Below are positions 51,959 through 61,596 of a DNA stretch of 64,000 bases, piece by piece. Position numbers and translations under genes: made by a program. The notes under the pieces are model-generated. The model did not search any database and was not told the origin of the DNA. It saw nothing but the letters and a program-made list of their open reading frames with translations. The number at the start of each line of letters is the position of its first letter. The first letter of the stretch is position 1. Where the stretch lies: assembly GCF_026968045.1 (NCBI RefSeq), contig NZ_JAPVBQ010000005.1, positions 1 to 64,000 of the forward strand, given 5' to 3'. Source of the DNA: Modestobacter sp. VKM Ac-2977 (lineage in GTDB: Bacteria > Actinomycetota > Actinomycetes > Mycobacteriales > Geodermatophilaceae).

Positions 51959-53422
51959 TCAGTCGTACGGCGTGAGGGTGGCCGCCCACTCCCCGGAGGC
52001 GGCCCGGGTGAACTCGGCCACCTCGTCGGCGGCCATGTCCCGCGCGGTGTAGCCGCCGCTGCCGGCGCCGACGCAGGCCAGCACGGTCGCCAGCCCGGCC
52101 CGGCGCTGGACCAGCGACTGCCGCACCTCCCAGCCCACGACGGCGCGGTCCTGCAGCACGGTGTGGCTGCGCACCAGCCACCCCGAGCGCAGCGCGAACG
52201 ACCGGGGGCCGGCGACGTGCCCCAGGGCGTTGTAGCGGGCCAGGCCGAGGGGCACGCCGAGCAGCACGAGGGCGGCCCCGGCGGCCAGCAGCGGCCACCA
52301 GCCCGTCAGCGCGAGCACCACCCCACCGGCGGCCGCCACCAGCAGCCCGGGCGTGGTGCCCCGCGCGATGCTGCGCCGACGGGCGGCCGGGGGGTGCCGC
52401 CGCAGCGGACCCGGGTGGTCGACGAGCTCGGTGGAGAGCGCACGGGCGAGCTCCACCGGCCCGAGCGGCAGCACCTGCCCCCGTCGCGTGGCGTCACCGA
52501 GGCCGGTGACCAGGGCGCTGACCCGGGCCGCGCCGACCAGCCGCATGCCCAGCCCCTCGCTGATCGTGCAGCCCCGGATCCGGTCGATGTCCAGCTCTGT
52601 GTGCCGGCGGGTGACCAGTCCACGGACGGCGACGAGCGCCCCACCGCGCCGGAGCAGCCGGAACCGCCAGTTCACCAGGGCGCTGCCGATGATCGAGCCG
52701 AGGATCAGCAGCAGCAGGGCGCTCACCACGAGCCGGACGACGATCCGGGTGTCCGAGACGTCCGGCGACCAGAACTCCGGCAGGAACTGCTCGGGCAGCT
52801 CCTCGGCGGCCCGGAGCAACGCGCCCCCGGCGGCCAGGGGAACCGCCAGGTAGCTGCCCACCAGCGGGGCGTAGACCAGCCACCGGTAGTCGAAGCGGAG
52901 CAGTTCCTCCTCCGGTTCGGCCGCGGCGTGCCGGCCTGCGAGCAGGTCCTGCGCGGAGGCGGCATGGGTGAGCAGCCGGTTGCGCAGCCGGTCGCCCTCG
53001 GCGCGGGTGACACCGTCGATCAGCAGCTCCTCCTCGCTGGTCACCGAGCCGGCCGCCGCGTCGATCCGCACCCGGACGAGCCCCAGCAGCCGGTGCAGCG
53101 CCGGTGCCTCGACCTCGACCCCGCGGATCCGGTCGTTGGGCACCGTGCGCGCCGAGCGGGTCAGCAGCCCGCGGGTGACGACGACCGCGGCGTCCCCGTC
53201 GGTGTAGCTGAACCGCCACCAGCTGATCGCCGCGCCCAGCAGCGACAGCAGCGTGATCCCGGCGACCAGGGCGATCACCGTGCCCAGCCCGTCGCCCAGG
53301 CCTCGGGTGACCCCGAGGGCGAGCACCGCCGGCACCAGGGCCCGCGCCTGGCGGAAGGTCACGGTGTGCAGCACCAGCACCCACGGCGACGTCCGCCGTC
53401 CGAGCGACTCCAGGCCGGTCAC
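51959..53422 (-). CDS. YdbT-like bPH2 membrane protein
   Basis: A 487-residue membrane protein carrying three bacterial PH-like (bPH2) segments: LLTRSARTVPNDRIRGVEVE, LVTRRHTELDIDRIRGCTI and WLVRSHTVLQDRAVVGWEV. Helix pairs lie near residues 30-65, 185-245 and 345-385. The pairing with the upstream single-domain gene matches the Bacillus ydbS-ydbT arrangement, which affects antibiotic and membrane-stress tolerance. GTG start overlaps the previous stop (GTGA). Confidence 0.82.
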   Translation of the reverse strand: MTGLESLGRRTSPWVLVLHTVTFRQARALVPAVLALGVTRGLGDGLGTVIALVAGITLLSLLGAAISWWRFSYTDGDAAVVVTRGLLTRSARTVPNDRIRGVEVEAPALHRLLGLVRVRIDAAAGSVTSEEELLIDGVTRAEGDRLRNRLLTHAASAQDLLAGRHAAAEPEEELLRFDYRWLVYAPLVGSYLAVPLAAGGALLRAAEELPEQFLPEFWSPDVSDTRIVVRLVVSALLLLILGSIIGSALVNWRFRLLRRGGALVAVRGLVTRRHTELDIDRIRGCTISEGLGMRLVGAARVSALVTGLGDATRRGQVLPLGPVELARALSTELVDHPGPLRRHPPAARRRSIARGTTPGLLVAAAGGVVLALTGWWPLLAAGAALVLLGVPLGLARYNALGHVAGPRSFALRSGWLVRSHTVLQDRAVVGWEVRQSLVQRRAGLATVLACVGAGSGGYTARDMAADEVAEFTRAASGEWAATLTPYD

Positions 53423-53934
53423 GTGGCCTCGTCGCGCACCAGCTCCGCCCGCCGCGCCAGGTCGTCGGCGACCCGCCGGGCGACGTCCACCTCCAGGTGC
53501 GGCACCCGGACCGTGCCCTGGGAGGACGCCGTCAGCACCGCGACGGTGGCCAGGCCGAACAGCTGCTGGAAGACCCCGCGGTTGACGTCGACGGTCTGGA
53601 TCCGGGAGATGGGCACCAGGGTCCAGGTGCGGGTCAGCCAGCCGGTGAGTGTGTAGACCGCCTCGGCGGTGACCTCCCAGCGGTGCACCCGGTAGCGCAG
53701 CCGCGGGCGCACCCCGATCGTCACGATGCCGTAGACCACCACGAACGCGGGGCCTCCCCAGCGCAGCAGCGGCACCCACCAGCCTGCGTCCGTGGGCACG
53801 AGGACGATCGCGGTCGCCACGATCACCGCGTAGACGATCGTGCCGAGGACCGCCTGCGTCACCCACAGGCCGATCGCGGAGCGGGACAGCGACCAGGCGG
53901 GTTCCCGGACGGGCGCGGGCGGGGGAGCGGACAT
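53419..53934 (-). CDS. YdbS-like bPH2 membrane protein
   Basis: A 171-residue protein with two helices (about 20-75) followed by one bPH2 domain (RYRVHRWEVTAEAVYTLTG; LVPISRIQTVDVNRGVFQQL; ASSQGTVRVPHLEVD). ATG 53934 begins MSAPPPAPVREPAW. It is the small partner of the downstream YdbT-like protein. Molecular activity unknown. Confidence 0.82.
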   Translation of the reverse strand: MSAPPPAPVREPAWSLSRSAIGLWVTQAVLGTIVYAVIVATAIVLVPTDAGWWVPLLRWGGPAFVVVYGIVTIGVRPRLRYRVHRWEVTAEAVYTLTGWLTRTWTLVPISRIQTVDVNRGVFQQLFGLATVAVLTASSQGTVRVPHLEVDVARRVADDLARRAELVRDEAT

Positions 53935-54006
53935 CGGGACCATCCTCGCAGTGCCCGACCGGCCGAGCGGCCGCACCGCCGGTGGGGCGGCGCACCGCGT
54001 GCCACG

Positions 54007-54351
54007 ATGGATCGCGTGATGATGCCCCAGCAGGTGCCGACCGTCCCCGCCGCCGAGGTGCCCGACGACGCCGTCGTGCTGGACGTGCGCGAGGACGACG
54101 AGTGGTCCGCCGGGCACGTCCAGGGTGCGACGCACATCCCGATGGGCGACGTCCCGGCCCGGCTCGGCGAGGTGCCCGAGGGCGACCCGCTGTACGTCAC
54201 CTGCCGCAGCGGGGGGCGCTCGGCGCGGGTGACGGCGTGGCTCAACCAGAACGGCTACGACGCGGTCAACGTCGGCGGCGGGATGGGCGAGTGGGACGCG
54301 GCCGGCCGGCCCATGGTGAGCGAGACCGGCCGCCCGCCCTACGTCGTGTAG
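54007..54351 (+). CDS. Rhodanese-like protein
   Basis: A 114-residue single rhodanese domain, VVLDVREDDEWSAGHVQGA near residue 22 and the active-site Cys in YVTCRSGGRSARV near residue 65, with a normal six-residue loop. It probably transfers sulfane sulfur. ATG 54007 is the first supported start; the open frame extends far upstream without coding signal. The TAG stop runs into a palindromic repeat. Confidence 0.88.
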   Translation: MDRVMMPQQVPTVPAAEVPDDAVVLDVREDDEWSAGHVQGATHIPMGDVPARLGEVPEGDPLYVTCRSGGRSARVTAWLNQNGYDAVNVGGGMGEWDAAGRPMVSETGRPPYVV

Positions 54352-54377
54352 GGGCCAAAGTCGCGCTTTTGGCCCCT
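54351..54377. repeat. 27-base palindromic repeat, copy 2
   Basis: Hairpin GGGGCCAAAG-tcgcg-cTTTTGGCCCC fills the whole gap between two convergent genes and probably terminates both. It matches the copy at 29161-29187 except at two positions. Confidence 0.75.
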
Positions 54378-55993
54378 CAGTCGTTGACCGGGTAGTCGGC
54401 GAAGCGGGAGCGCAGGTCCTTCTTGGAGAACTTGCCGACGCTGGTCTTGGGCACCTCGTCGATGAACTCGACCGCCTCGGGCAGCCACCACTTGGCCACC
54501 AGCGGGGTGATGTGGTCGATGATCTCCTGGCCGGTCACGGTCTCGCCCTCCCTGAGGACGACGCAGGCGAGCGGCCGCTCGTCCCACTTCGGGTGCGGGA
54601 TCGCGATGACCGCGGCCTCCTTCACCGCCGGGTGGCTCATGATCGCGTTCTCCAGGTCGACGGAGGAGATCCACTCGCCCCCGGACTTGATCAGGTCCTT
54701 CGTGCGGTCGGCGATCCGGATGTTGCCGTTCTCGTCCATCGCCGCGACGTCGCCGGTCTTCATCCAGCCGTCCGGGGTGGCCAGCTCCACCCCGGCGTCC
54801 GGCCGGTAGTAGTCCTGCGCGCACCACGGGCCGCGGACCTGGAGCTCGCCGGTGGCCTTGTCGTCCCAGGGCTGCTCCTCCAGGGTGTCCGCGTCGACGA
54901 TCCGGGCCAGCACGCCGAACAGCGGCAGGCCGGCCCGGGCTCGCCGCTCGGCCTTGGCGCCCTCGTCGGCGTCTGCCCAGCGAGCCGACAGCGTGCCGCC
55001 GGAGGCGACCGGGTGCGTCTCGGTCATGCCCCACGCCTGGTACAGCGGGAGGCCGACCTGCTCGCGGTAGGCCTCCGACAGCGCCTTCGGCACGGCCGAG
55101 CCGCCGCAGCCGATCTTCCGCAGCCGGTGGGTTCGGCCGGCCAGGTGCGGCAGCGCGCCCTGGAAGATCGTCGGCACCCCTGCGGTGAAGGTGACGCCCT
55201 CGTCGATGATCAGGTCGGCCAGTGCCTGCGGCTGCATCATCGCGCCGGGGAAGACCATCGCCGCACCGGACGCGGGGGCGGCGTGCGCGATGCCCCAGGC
55301 GTTGGCGTGGAACATCGGCACGATCGGCATCGCGACGTCCTCGACGCCGATGCCGAAGCCGTTCGGGGAGACCACGGCCATCGTGTGCAGCACCGTCGAC
55401 CGGTGGCTGTAGACGACGCCCTTCGGGTTGCCCGTCGTGCCGCTGGTGTAGCACATGGAGGCGGCCGCGTTCTCGTCCGTGGTGGTGAACTCGACCGGCT
55501 GGGCGTCGGCCAGCAGCGTCTCGTAGTCGAGCACCCGCGGGTCGTCGGGCACCTCGTTGTCGCCGCCGTCGTCCATCACCACCACGTGCCGGACGGTCGT
55601 CATCGTGTCGATCAGCGGCCACAGCAGGGGCAGCACGGTGCGGTCGACGAAGACGACCTCGTCCTCGGCGTGGTTGGCGATGTAGGTCAGCTGCTCGGGG
55701 AACAGGCGCACGTTGAGCGTGTGCAGCACCCGCCCGGTGCAGGGGGCAGCGAAGTACAGCTCGAGGTGGCGGGCCGAGTTCCAGGCGAACGTGCCGACCC
55801 GGCCCTCGGCGCTGACGCCCAGGGTGTCCAGCACCCCGCCCAGCCTCCGGGTGCGGTCGGCCCACTCGGCGTAGGTGGTGCGCACCTTGCCGCTGGGGTT
55901 GTTCGTGACGATCGGGACGTCGCCGTGGTGCTGCTCGGCGTGCCGGAAGATCGTGTCGACGGTCAGGGGGACGTCCTGCATCAGCCCACGCAT
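54377..55993 (-). CDS. Acyl-CoA synthetase (medium/long chain, AlkK-like)
   Basis: A 538-residue adenylate-forming enzyme that activates a fatty acid with ATP and CoA. Motifs are the P-loop-like CYTSGTTGNPKGVVYSHRS, the A5 region YQAWGMTETHPVASGG, the adenylation motif GWMKTGDVA, and the catalytic Lys near the C-terminus in TSVGKFSKKDLRSRF. The pattern LFPEQLTYIANHAEDEVVFVD fits the medium-chain AlkK/FadD branch. ATG 55993 begins MRGLMQDVPLT; a longer frame is unsupported. Confidence 0.88.
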   Translation of the reverse strand: MRGLMQDVPLTVDTIFRHAEQHHGDVPIVTNNPSGKVRTTYAEWADRTRRLGGVLDTLGVSAEGRVGTFAWNSARHLELYFAAPCTGRVLHTLNVRLFPEQLTYIANHAEDEVVFVDRTVLPLLWPLIDTMTTVRHVVVMDDGGDNEVPDDPRVLDYETLLADAQPVEFTTTDENAAASMCYTSGTTGNPKGVVYSHRSTVLHTMAVVSPNGFGIGVEDVAMPIVPMFHANAWGIAHAAPASGAAMVFPGAMMQPQALADLIIDEGVTFTAGVPTIFQGALPHLAGRTHRLRKIGCGGSAVPKALSEAYREQVGLPLYQAWGMTETHPVASGGTLSARWADADEGAKAERRARAGLPLFGVLARIVDADTLEEQPWDDKATGELQVRGPWCAQDYYRPDAGVELATPDGWMKTGDVAAMDENGNIRIADRTKDLIKSGGEWISSVDLENAIMSHPAVKEAAVIAIPHPKWDERPLACVVLREGETVTGQEIIDHITPLVAKWWLPEAVEFIDEVPKTSVGKFSKKDLRSRFADYPVND

Positions 55994-56175
55994 GGCCGAA
56001 TGGTGCCAGTGACCGAGCTCACGTTCTACCCGTGGACGCCACCCGCCGAGGACGCGCCGGTCCACCCCCGGACGGGGGGGCGGGCTGCCGCCTCGGTGCC
56101 GGCCGGCTGCGAGGTGAACGTCCCGTTACGCGACCGTGACGATCCAGTTCGGGTGACGGGCTTGACGGACGGGGG

Positions 56176-56191
56176 TTGTTAGCGCTCACAC
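56176..56191. promoter_or_regulatory. LacI-type operator before sugar importer
   Basis: TTGTTAGCGCTCACAC contains a near-perfect dyad, TGTTAGCGCTCACA (56177-56190), centred on GCGC/AGCGCT. It is closely related to the operator before araB at 61503-61518. It lies about 60 bases upstream of the importer start and is the probable site for the LacI-family regulator encoded downstream. Confidence 0.72.
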
Positions 56192-56251
56192 TGTCTCAGC
56201 CCGCAGCGGCGGGCCTGCGCCACTAGGGGGCAGATGTCTCGAAGGAGAGAT

Positions 56252-57409
56252 GTGGCAGTGAACAAGAAGCTGGGCCTCACCGCCCTGGGCGCCACCCTGG
56301 CCATCGGCCTCACCGCATGTGGTGGCGAGGGCGCCGGCAGTTCCAACGACACCGAGAACGCAGCTCCTGAGGACCTCACGATCGGTGTCTCGATGCCGAC
56401 CGAGACCTCCGAGCGCTGGATCGCCGACGGCGCCAACGTCGAGGACCAGCTCGAGTCGGCCGGGTACCAGGTCGAGCTCCTCTACGCCGGTGACGACATC
56501 CCGACCCAGTCCCAGCAGATCGACCAGATGATCGCCCAGGGCGTCGACGCACTGATCGTCGCGGCGATCGACGGCACCGCGCTCAGCGCGCAGCTGCAGA
56601 ACGCGGCCGACCAGGACATCCCGGTGATCAGCTACGACCGGCTGATCCGGGAGACCGAGAACGTCAACTTCTACGTCAGCTTCGACAACTTCAAGGTCGG
56701 CGTCGCGCAGGGCACCGCCCTGCTGACCGGCCTGGGCATCACCGACGAAGAGGGCAACCCGACCGGGGCCACCGGGCCGTTCAACATCGAGCTGTTCGCC
56801 GGCTCGCTGGACGACAACAACGCCGGCTTCTTCTTCGACGGCGCCATGTCGGTCCTGCAGCCCTACATCGACAACGGCACGCTCGTCGTCAAGTCCGGCC
56901 AGACGAGCATCGAGCAGGCCGCCACGCTGCGCTGGTCGCAGGAGACCGCCCAGCGGCGGATGGAGGACCTCCTCACCTCCAGCTACAACGACGGCTCGGT
57001 CGTCAACGGCGTCCTGTCGCCCTACGACGGCATCTCCCGCGGCATCATCACCGCGCTGCAGAACGCCGGCTACGGCCCGACGCAGGACGCGCAGCCCAAG
57101 CCGATGCCGGTGATCACCGGTCAGGACGCCGAGATCGCCTCGGTCAAGCTGATCGCCGACAACGTCCAGGACTCCACGGTCTTCAAGGACACCCGGCTGC
57201 TGGCCGAGCAGGCCGTCGCCGCCGCGACCGCCTACCTCGAGGGCGAGGAGCCGGAGGCCAACGACACCGAGACCTACGACAACGGTGTCAAGGTCGTCCC
57301 GTCCTACCTGCTCCCGATCGAGACGGTCTACCAGGACGACATCCAGTCGGTCCTGATCGACTCCGGCTACTACACCGCCGAAGAGGTCGCCGCAGGCCAG
57401 ACGGACTGA
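56252..57409 (+). CDS. Sugar ABC transporter substrate-binding lipoprotein (ChvE-like)
   Basis: A 385-residue lipoprotein. Signal peptide with lipobox LTAC, Cys23 as lipidation site, then a type I periplasmic binding fold (IGVSMPTETSERWIADGANVE; QIDQMIAQGVDALIVAAIDG; IPVISYDRLI; SVVNGVLSPYDGISRGII). The ERWIADG and YDRLI segments are typical of the multiple-sugar binders (ChvE/xylose type) that pair with GguAB. GTG 56252 has AGGAG four bases upstream; ATG 56234 lacks one. Genomic context suggests L-arabinose. Confidence 0.92.
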   Translation: MAVNKKLGLTALGATLAIGLTACGGEGAGSSNDTENAAPEDLTIGVSMPTETSERWIADGANVEDQLESAGYQVELLYAGDDIPTQSQQIDQMIAQGVDALIVAAIDGTALSAQLQNAADQDIPVISYDRLIRETENVNFYVSFDNFKVGVAQGTALLTGLGITDEEGNPTGATGPFNIELFAGSLDDNNAGFFFDGAMSVLQPYIDNGTLVVKSGQTSIEQAATLRWSQETAQRRMEDLLTSSYNDGSVVNGVLSPYDGISRGIITALQNAGYGPTQDAQPKPMPVITGQDAEIASVKLIADNVQDSTVFKDTRLLAEQAVAAATAYLEGEEPEANDTETYDNGVKVVPSYLLPIETVYQDDIQSVLIDSGYYTAEEVAAGQTD

Positions 57410-57425
57410 CGTCCGTCCTCCAGAC

Positions 57426-57463
57426 CCGGCCGGGTCCGGCAGCATGCTGTCGGACCCGGCCGG
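57426..57463 (+). terminator. Large intercistronic hairpin
   Basis: CCGGCCGGGTCCG (57426-57438) pairs perfectly with CGGACCCGGCCGG (57451-57463); the loop itself contains the palindrome CAGCATGCTG. It lies 17 bases after the binding-protein stop and 114 before the ATPase start. Such hairpins protect the upstream mRNA and reduce read-through, so the binding protein is made in excess over the membrane components. Confidence 0.75.
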
Positions 57464-57577
57464 CTCCACCCCACCTCGGGCCGGACGCCGGCCGGGTGGG
57501 GGCCCCGCAGGCGCACACCCCGAGTGGTCGACACTCGGCCCACCCATCCCTTGTGAACGACGAGGACGACGGAGTCC

Positions 57578-59112
<1,535 letters not shown>

Positions 59113-59116
<4 letters not shown>

Positions 59117-60366
59117 CCAGGACCGTTCCCCCGCAGGCGGGCCAGACCCCGCCGAACGCGGACTTCACGCCCACCCCGGCCGGGCAGAGCGGTTCCGGCG
59201 ACCTGCGCGAGTTCCTCCGCAGCAACCTGCGGACCAGTGGCATCTACGTCGCCTTCGTCGCGATCGTCGCCCTCTTCGCGTTCCTGACCGACGGCACCCT
59301 GCTCAGCGCCGGCAACGTCACCAACCTCGTCCTGCAGTACTCCTACATCCTGGTGCTGGCCATCGGCATGGTCATCGTGATCATCGCCGGGCACATCGAC
59401 CTCTCCGTGGGGTCGGTGGTCGCGCTCACCGGCGCGGTCTCCGCCGTCCTGGTCATCGACCGAGGACTGCCGTGGTGGGTCGGCATCCTGGCCGCCATCG
59501 CGGTGGGCCTGCTCGTCGGCGCCTGGCACGGCTTCTGGGTCGCCTACGTCGGCATCCCCGCCTTCATCGTCACCCTCGCCGGCATGCTGCTGTTCCGTGG
59601 CCTGACGCTCCAGGTGCTGGACAACGTCTCGCTGTCGCCGTTCCCGGCGGAGTACCGCGAGGTGGCCAGCGGGTTCCTCAACGGCCTGCTCGGCGGCTAC
59701 GGGTACGACACCTTCACCCTGGTGATCGGTGCCATCGCGGTGGCCGGCTACGCGGTCAGCAACTGGCGCTCCCGGGCTGCCCGGGTCCGCTACGGGCAGC
59801 CGGTCGAGTCCCTCGCGCTGTTCGTCCTGAAGGTCGTCGCCGTCGGCGCGGTCGTGATGGCCTTCGCCTGGCAGCTGGCCAACGCCCGCGGCCTGCCCAT
59901 CGTGCTGATCATCCTCGGCGTGCTGGCGATCGCCTACGGCCTGATCACCAAGAACACCGTGTTCGGGCGCCAGGTGTACGCCATCGGCGGCAACCTCTCG
60001 GCGGCGACGCTGTCCGGCGTCAAGGTCAAGGCCGTCAACTTCTGGATCTTCGTCAACATGGGCTTCCTGTCCGCGGTGGCCGGGGTCATCTACTCCTCCC
60101 GGTCCAACGGTGCCCAGCCCGCCGCCGGCGAGATGTTCGAGCTCGACGCCATCGCCGCCGCCTTCATCGGCGGTGCGGCGGTCACCGGTGGTGTCGGCAC
60201 CGTGGTCGGGGCCATGGTCGGTGGCCTGATCATGGCGGTCATGAGCAACGGCATGTCGCTCCTGGGCGTCGACCAGTCGATCCAGTCGGTGGTCAAGGGT
60301 CTCGTGCTGCTGCTGGCCGTCGCCTTCGACGTCTACAACAAGCGGCGCGCCGGCGCCGCCCGCTGA
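59113..60366 (+). CDS. Sugar ABC transporter permease (GguB-like)
   Basis: A 417-residue permease of the AraH/RbsC family, about 10 helices. Markers are [21 protein letters not shown] near residue 90, [33 protein letters not shown] with VKVKAVNFW in the coupling loop, and [20 protein letters not shown]. The extra-long central segment with [13 protein letters not shown] is typical of the GguB type rather than RbsC. The ATG overlaps the ATPase stop (ATGA). Confidence 0.94.
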
Positions 60367-60390
60367 CGCAGGCCGCGGAGCCACCAAGTC

Positions 60391-60443
60391 GAGGGCGGCA
60401 CCGGCGCCGTCCTCACCTCGAGGACGGCATCGGCGCCGTCCTC
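60391..60443 (+). repeat. Tandem twin hairpins after importer operon
   Basis: Two related 24-base hairpins in a row, each with arms GAGG(G/A)CGG and CCGTCCTC: 60391-60414 and 60420-60443. They differ at three positions, are separated by ACCTC, and lie between the permease and the LacI regulator gene. Likely terminator or attenuator arisen by duplication. Confidence 0.65.
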
Positions 60444-60459
60444 TGCTGAAGGGGGAACC

Positions 60460-61494
60460 GTGCTGCCCGATGGAGCGCCGCGCGCGTTGGCACTGTCCGA
60501 TGTCGCCGTGCACGCCGGGGTCTCGCACCAGACGGTGTCCCGGGTCGTCAACGGGCACCCGAACGTGGCCCCGGCGACCAGGGAACGGGTGCAGCGGGCG
60601 ATCACCGAGCTCGGCTACCGGCCGAACACGGCGGCCCGTGCCCTGGTCACCGGGTCCACCCGCTCGTTCGGCCTGGTGACCTCGCACATCAACCAGTACG
60701 GGCCGGCACAGACGCTGCTCGGGCTGGAGAAGGCCGCCCGGGCGGCCGGCTACTCCCTCGGGGTCGCCATCCTCGACGACGACAGCGAGGCGGCGATGCG
60801 CGAGGCGGTCGACCGTTTCGTGGCGCAGTCCGTCGATGCGGTGGTCGCGCTGTCCACCTACGGCCAGGCGGTCGAGGCGCTGCGGCGGTTCGAGGCGCCG
60901 GTGCCGCTGATCGCGGTGCAGGTGGGCAGGGACGAGTCCCGGCCCACCGTGTGGGTCGCCCAGGAGGTGGGGGCGGAGCTGGCCACCCGCCACCTGCTCG
61001 AGCTCGGGCACCGCACCGTGCACCACGTCACGGGGCCGCCGGACTCGCTGGAGGCCCGTGGGCGGATGGTCGGCTGGCGCCGCGCACTGGAGGACGCCGG
61101 CGCACCGGTCCCCGAGCCGTTGCACGGTGACTGGTGGCCCTGCTCCGGGCACGAGGCCGGTCGCGAGCTGGCCGCGCGCGTGCGCGCCGGGCAGGACGAC
61201 GTCACCGCCGTCTTCGTCGCCAACGACCAGATGGCACTCGGCCTGCTCAGCGCCCTGGCCGACGAGGGGGTCTCGGTACCGGGCGACGTCAGCGTCGTCG
61301 GCTTCGACGACGTGCCCGAGTGCGCGTACTTCACCCCGCCGCTCACCACGGTGCGGCAGGACTTCGCCGAGCTGGGCCGCCGCGGGGTCGAGCTCGTGCT
61401 CGCCCGGCTGCGGGGGGAGCCGCTGGAGTCCCAGCCGGTCCTGCCCCAGCTGGTCGTGCGGCGGTCCACCGGACCGGCGCGCACGGCGGTTTGA
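60460..61494 (+). CDS. LacI-family regulator, probable arabinose-type
   Basis: A 344-residue regulator. The N-terminal helix-turn-helix ALSDVAVHAGVSHQTVSRVVNG (two halves: DVAVHAGVSHQTVSRVV) and hinge YRPNTAARAL precede a sugar-binding core with GLVTSHIN, VANDQMALGLLSAL and VPGDVSVVGFDDV. GTG start after GGGGGAA. It lies between importer and araBDA genes, and both have matching operators; it is probably the repressor released by L-arabinose or a phosphorylated intermediate. Confidence 0.92.
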   Translation: MLPDGAPRALALSDVAVHAGVSHQTVSRVVNGHPNVAPATRERVQRAITELGYRPNTAARALVTGSTRSFGLVTSHINQYGPAQTLLGLEKAARAAGYSLGVAILDDDSEAAMREAVDRFVAQSVDAVVALSTYGQAVEALRRFEAPVPLIAVQVGRDESRPTVWVAQEVGAELATRHLLELGHRTVHHVTGPPDSLEARGRMVGWRRALEDAGAPVPEPLHGDWWPCSGHEAGRELAARVRAGQDDVTAVFVANDQMALGLLSALADEGVSVPGDVSVVGFDDVPECAYFTPPLTTVRQDFAELGRRGVELVLARLRGEPLESQPVLPQLVVRRSTGPARTAV

Positions 61495-61502
61495 CGGAGC
61501 TG

Positions 61503-61518
61503 TTGTTAACGCTAACAA
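61503..61518. promoter_or_regulatory. LacI-type operator before araB
   Basis: TTGTTAACGCTAACAA is a near-perfect palindrome with a CG centre, typical of LacI-family operators, located 79 bases before araB. It is related to the operator at 56176-56191 (TGTTAGCGCTCACA) with the shared GTTA-GCGCT-AC frame. Confidence 0.78.
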
Positions 61519-61596
61519 TCCATCCGGTGCCGCGTCCCGCGGCGAACCGGTTCGCTGGGACCAGGCCCGTCACGGTGGGCGGAAGGGGCTCCTGAC

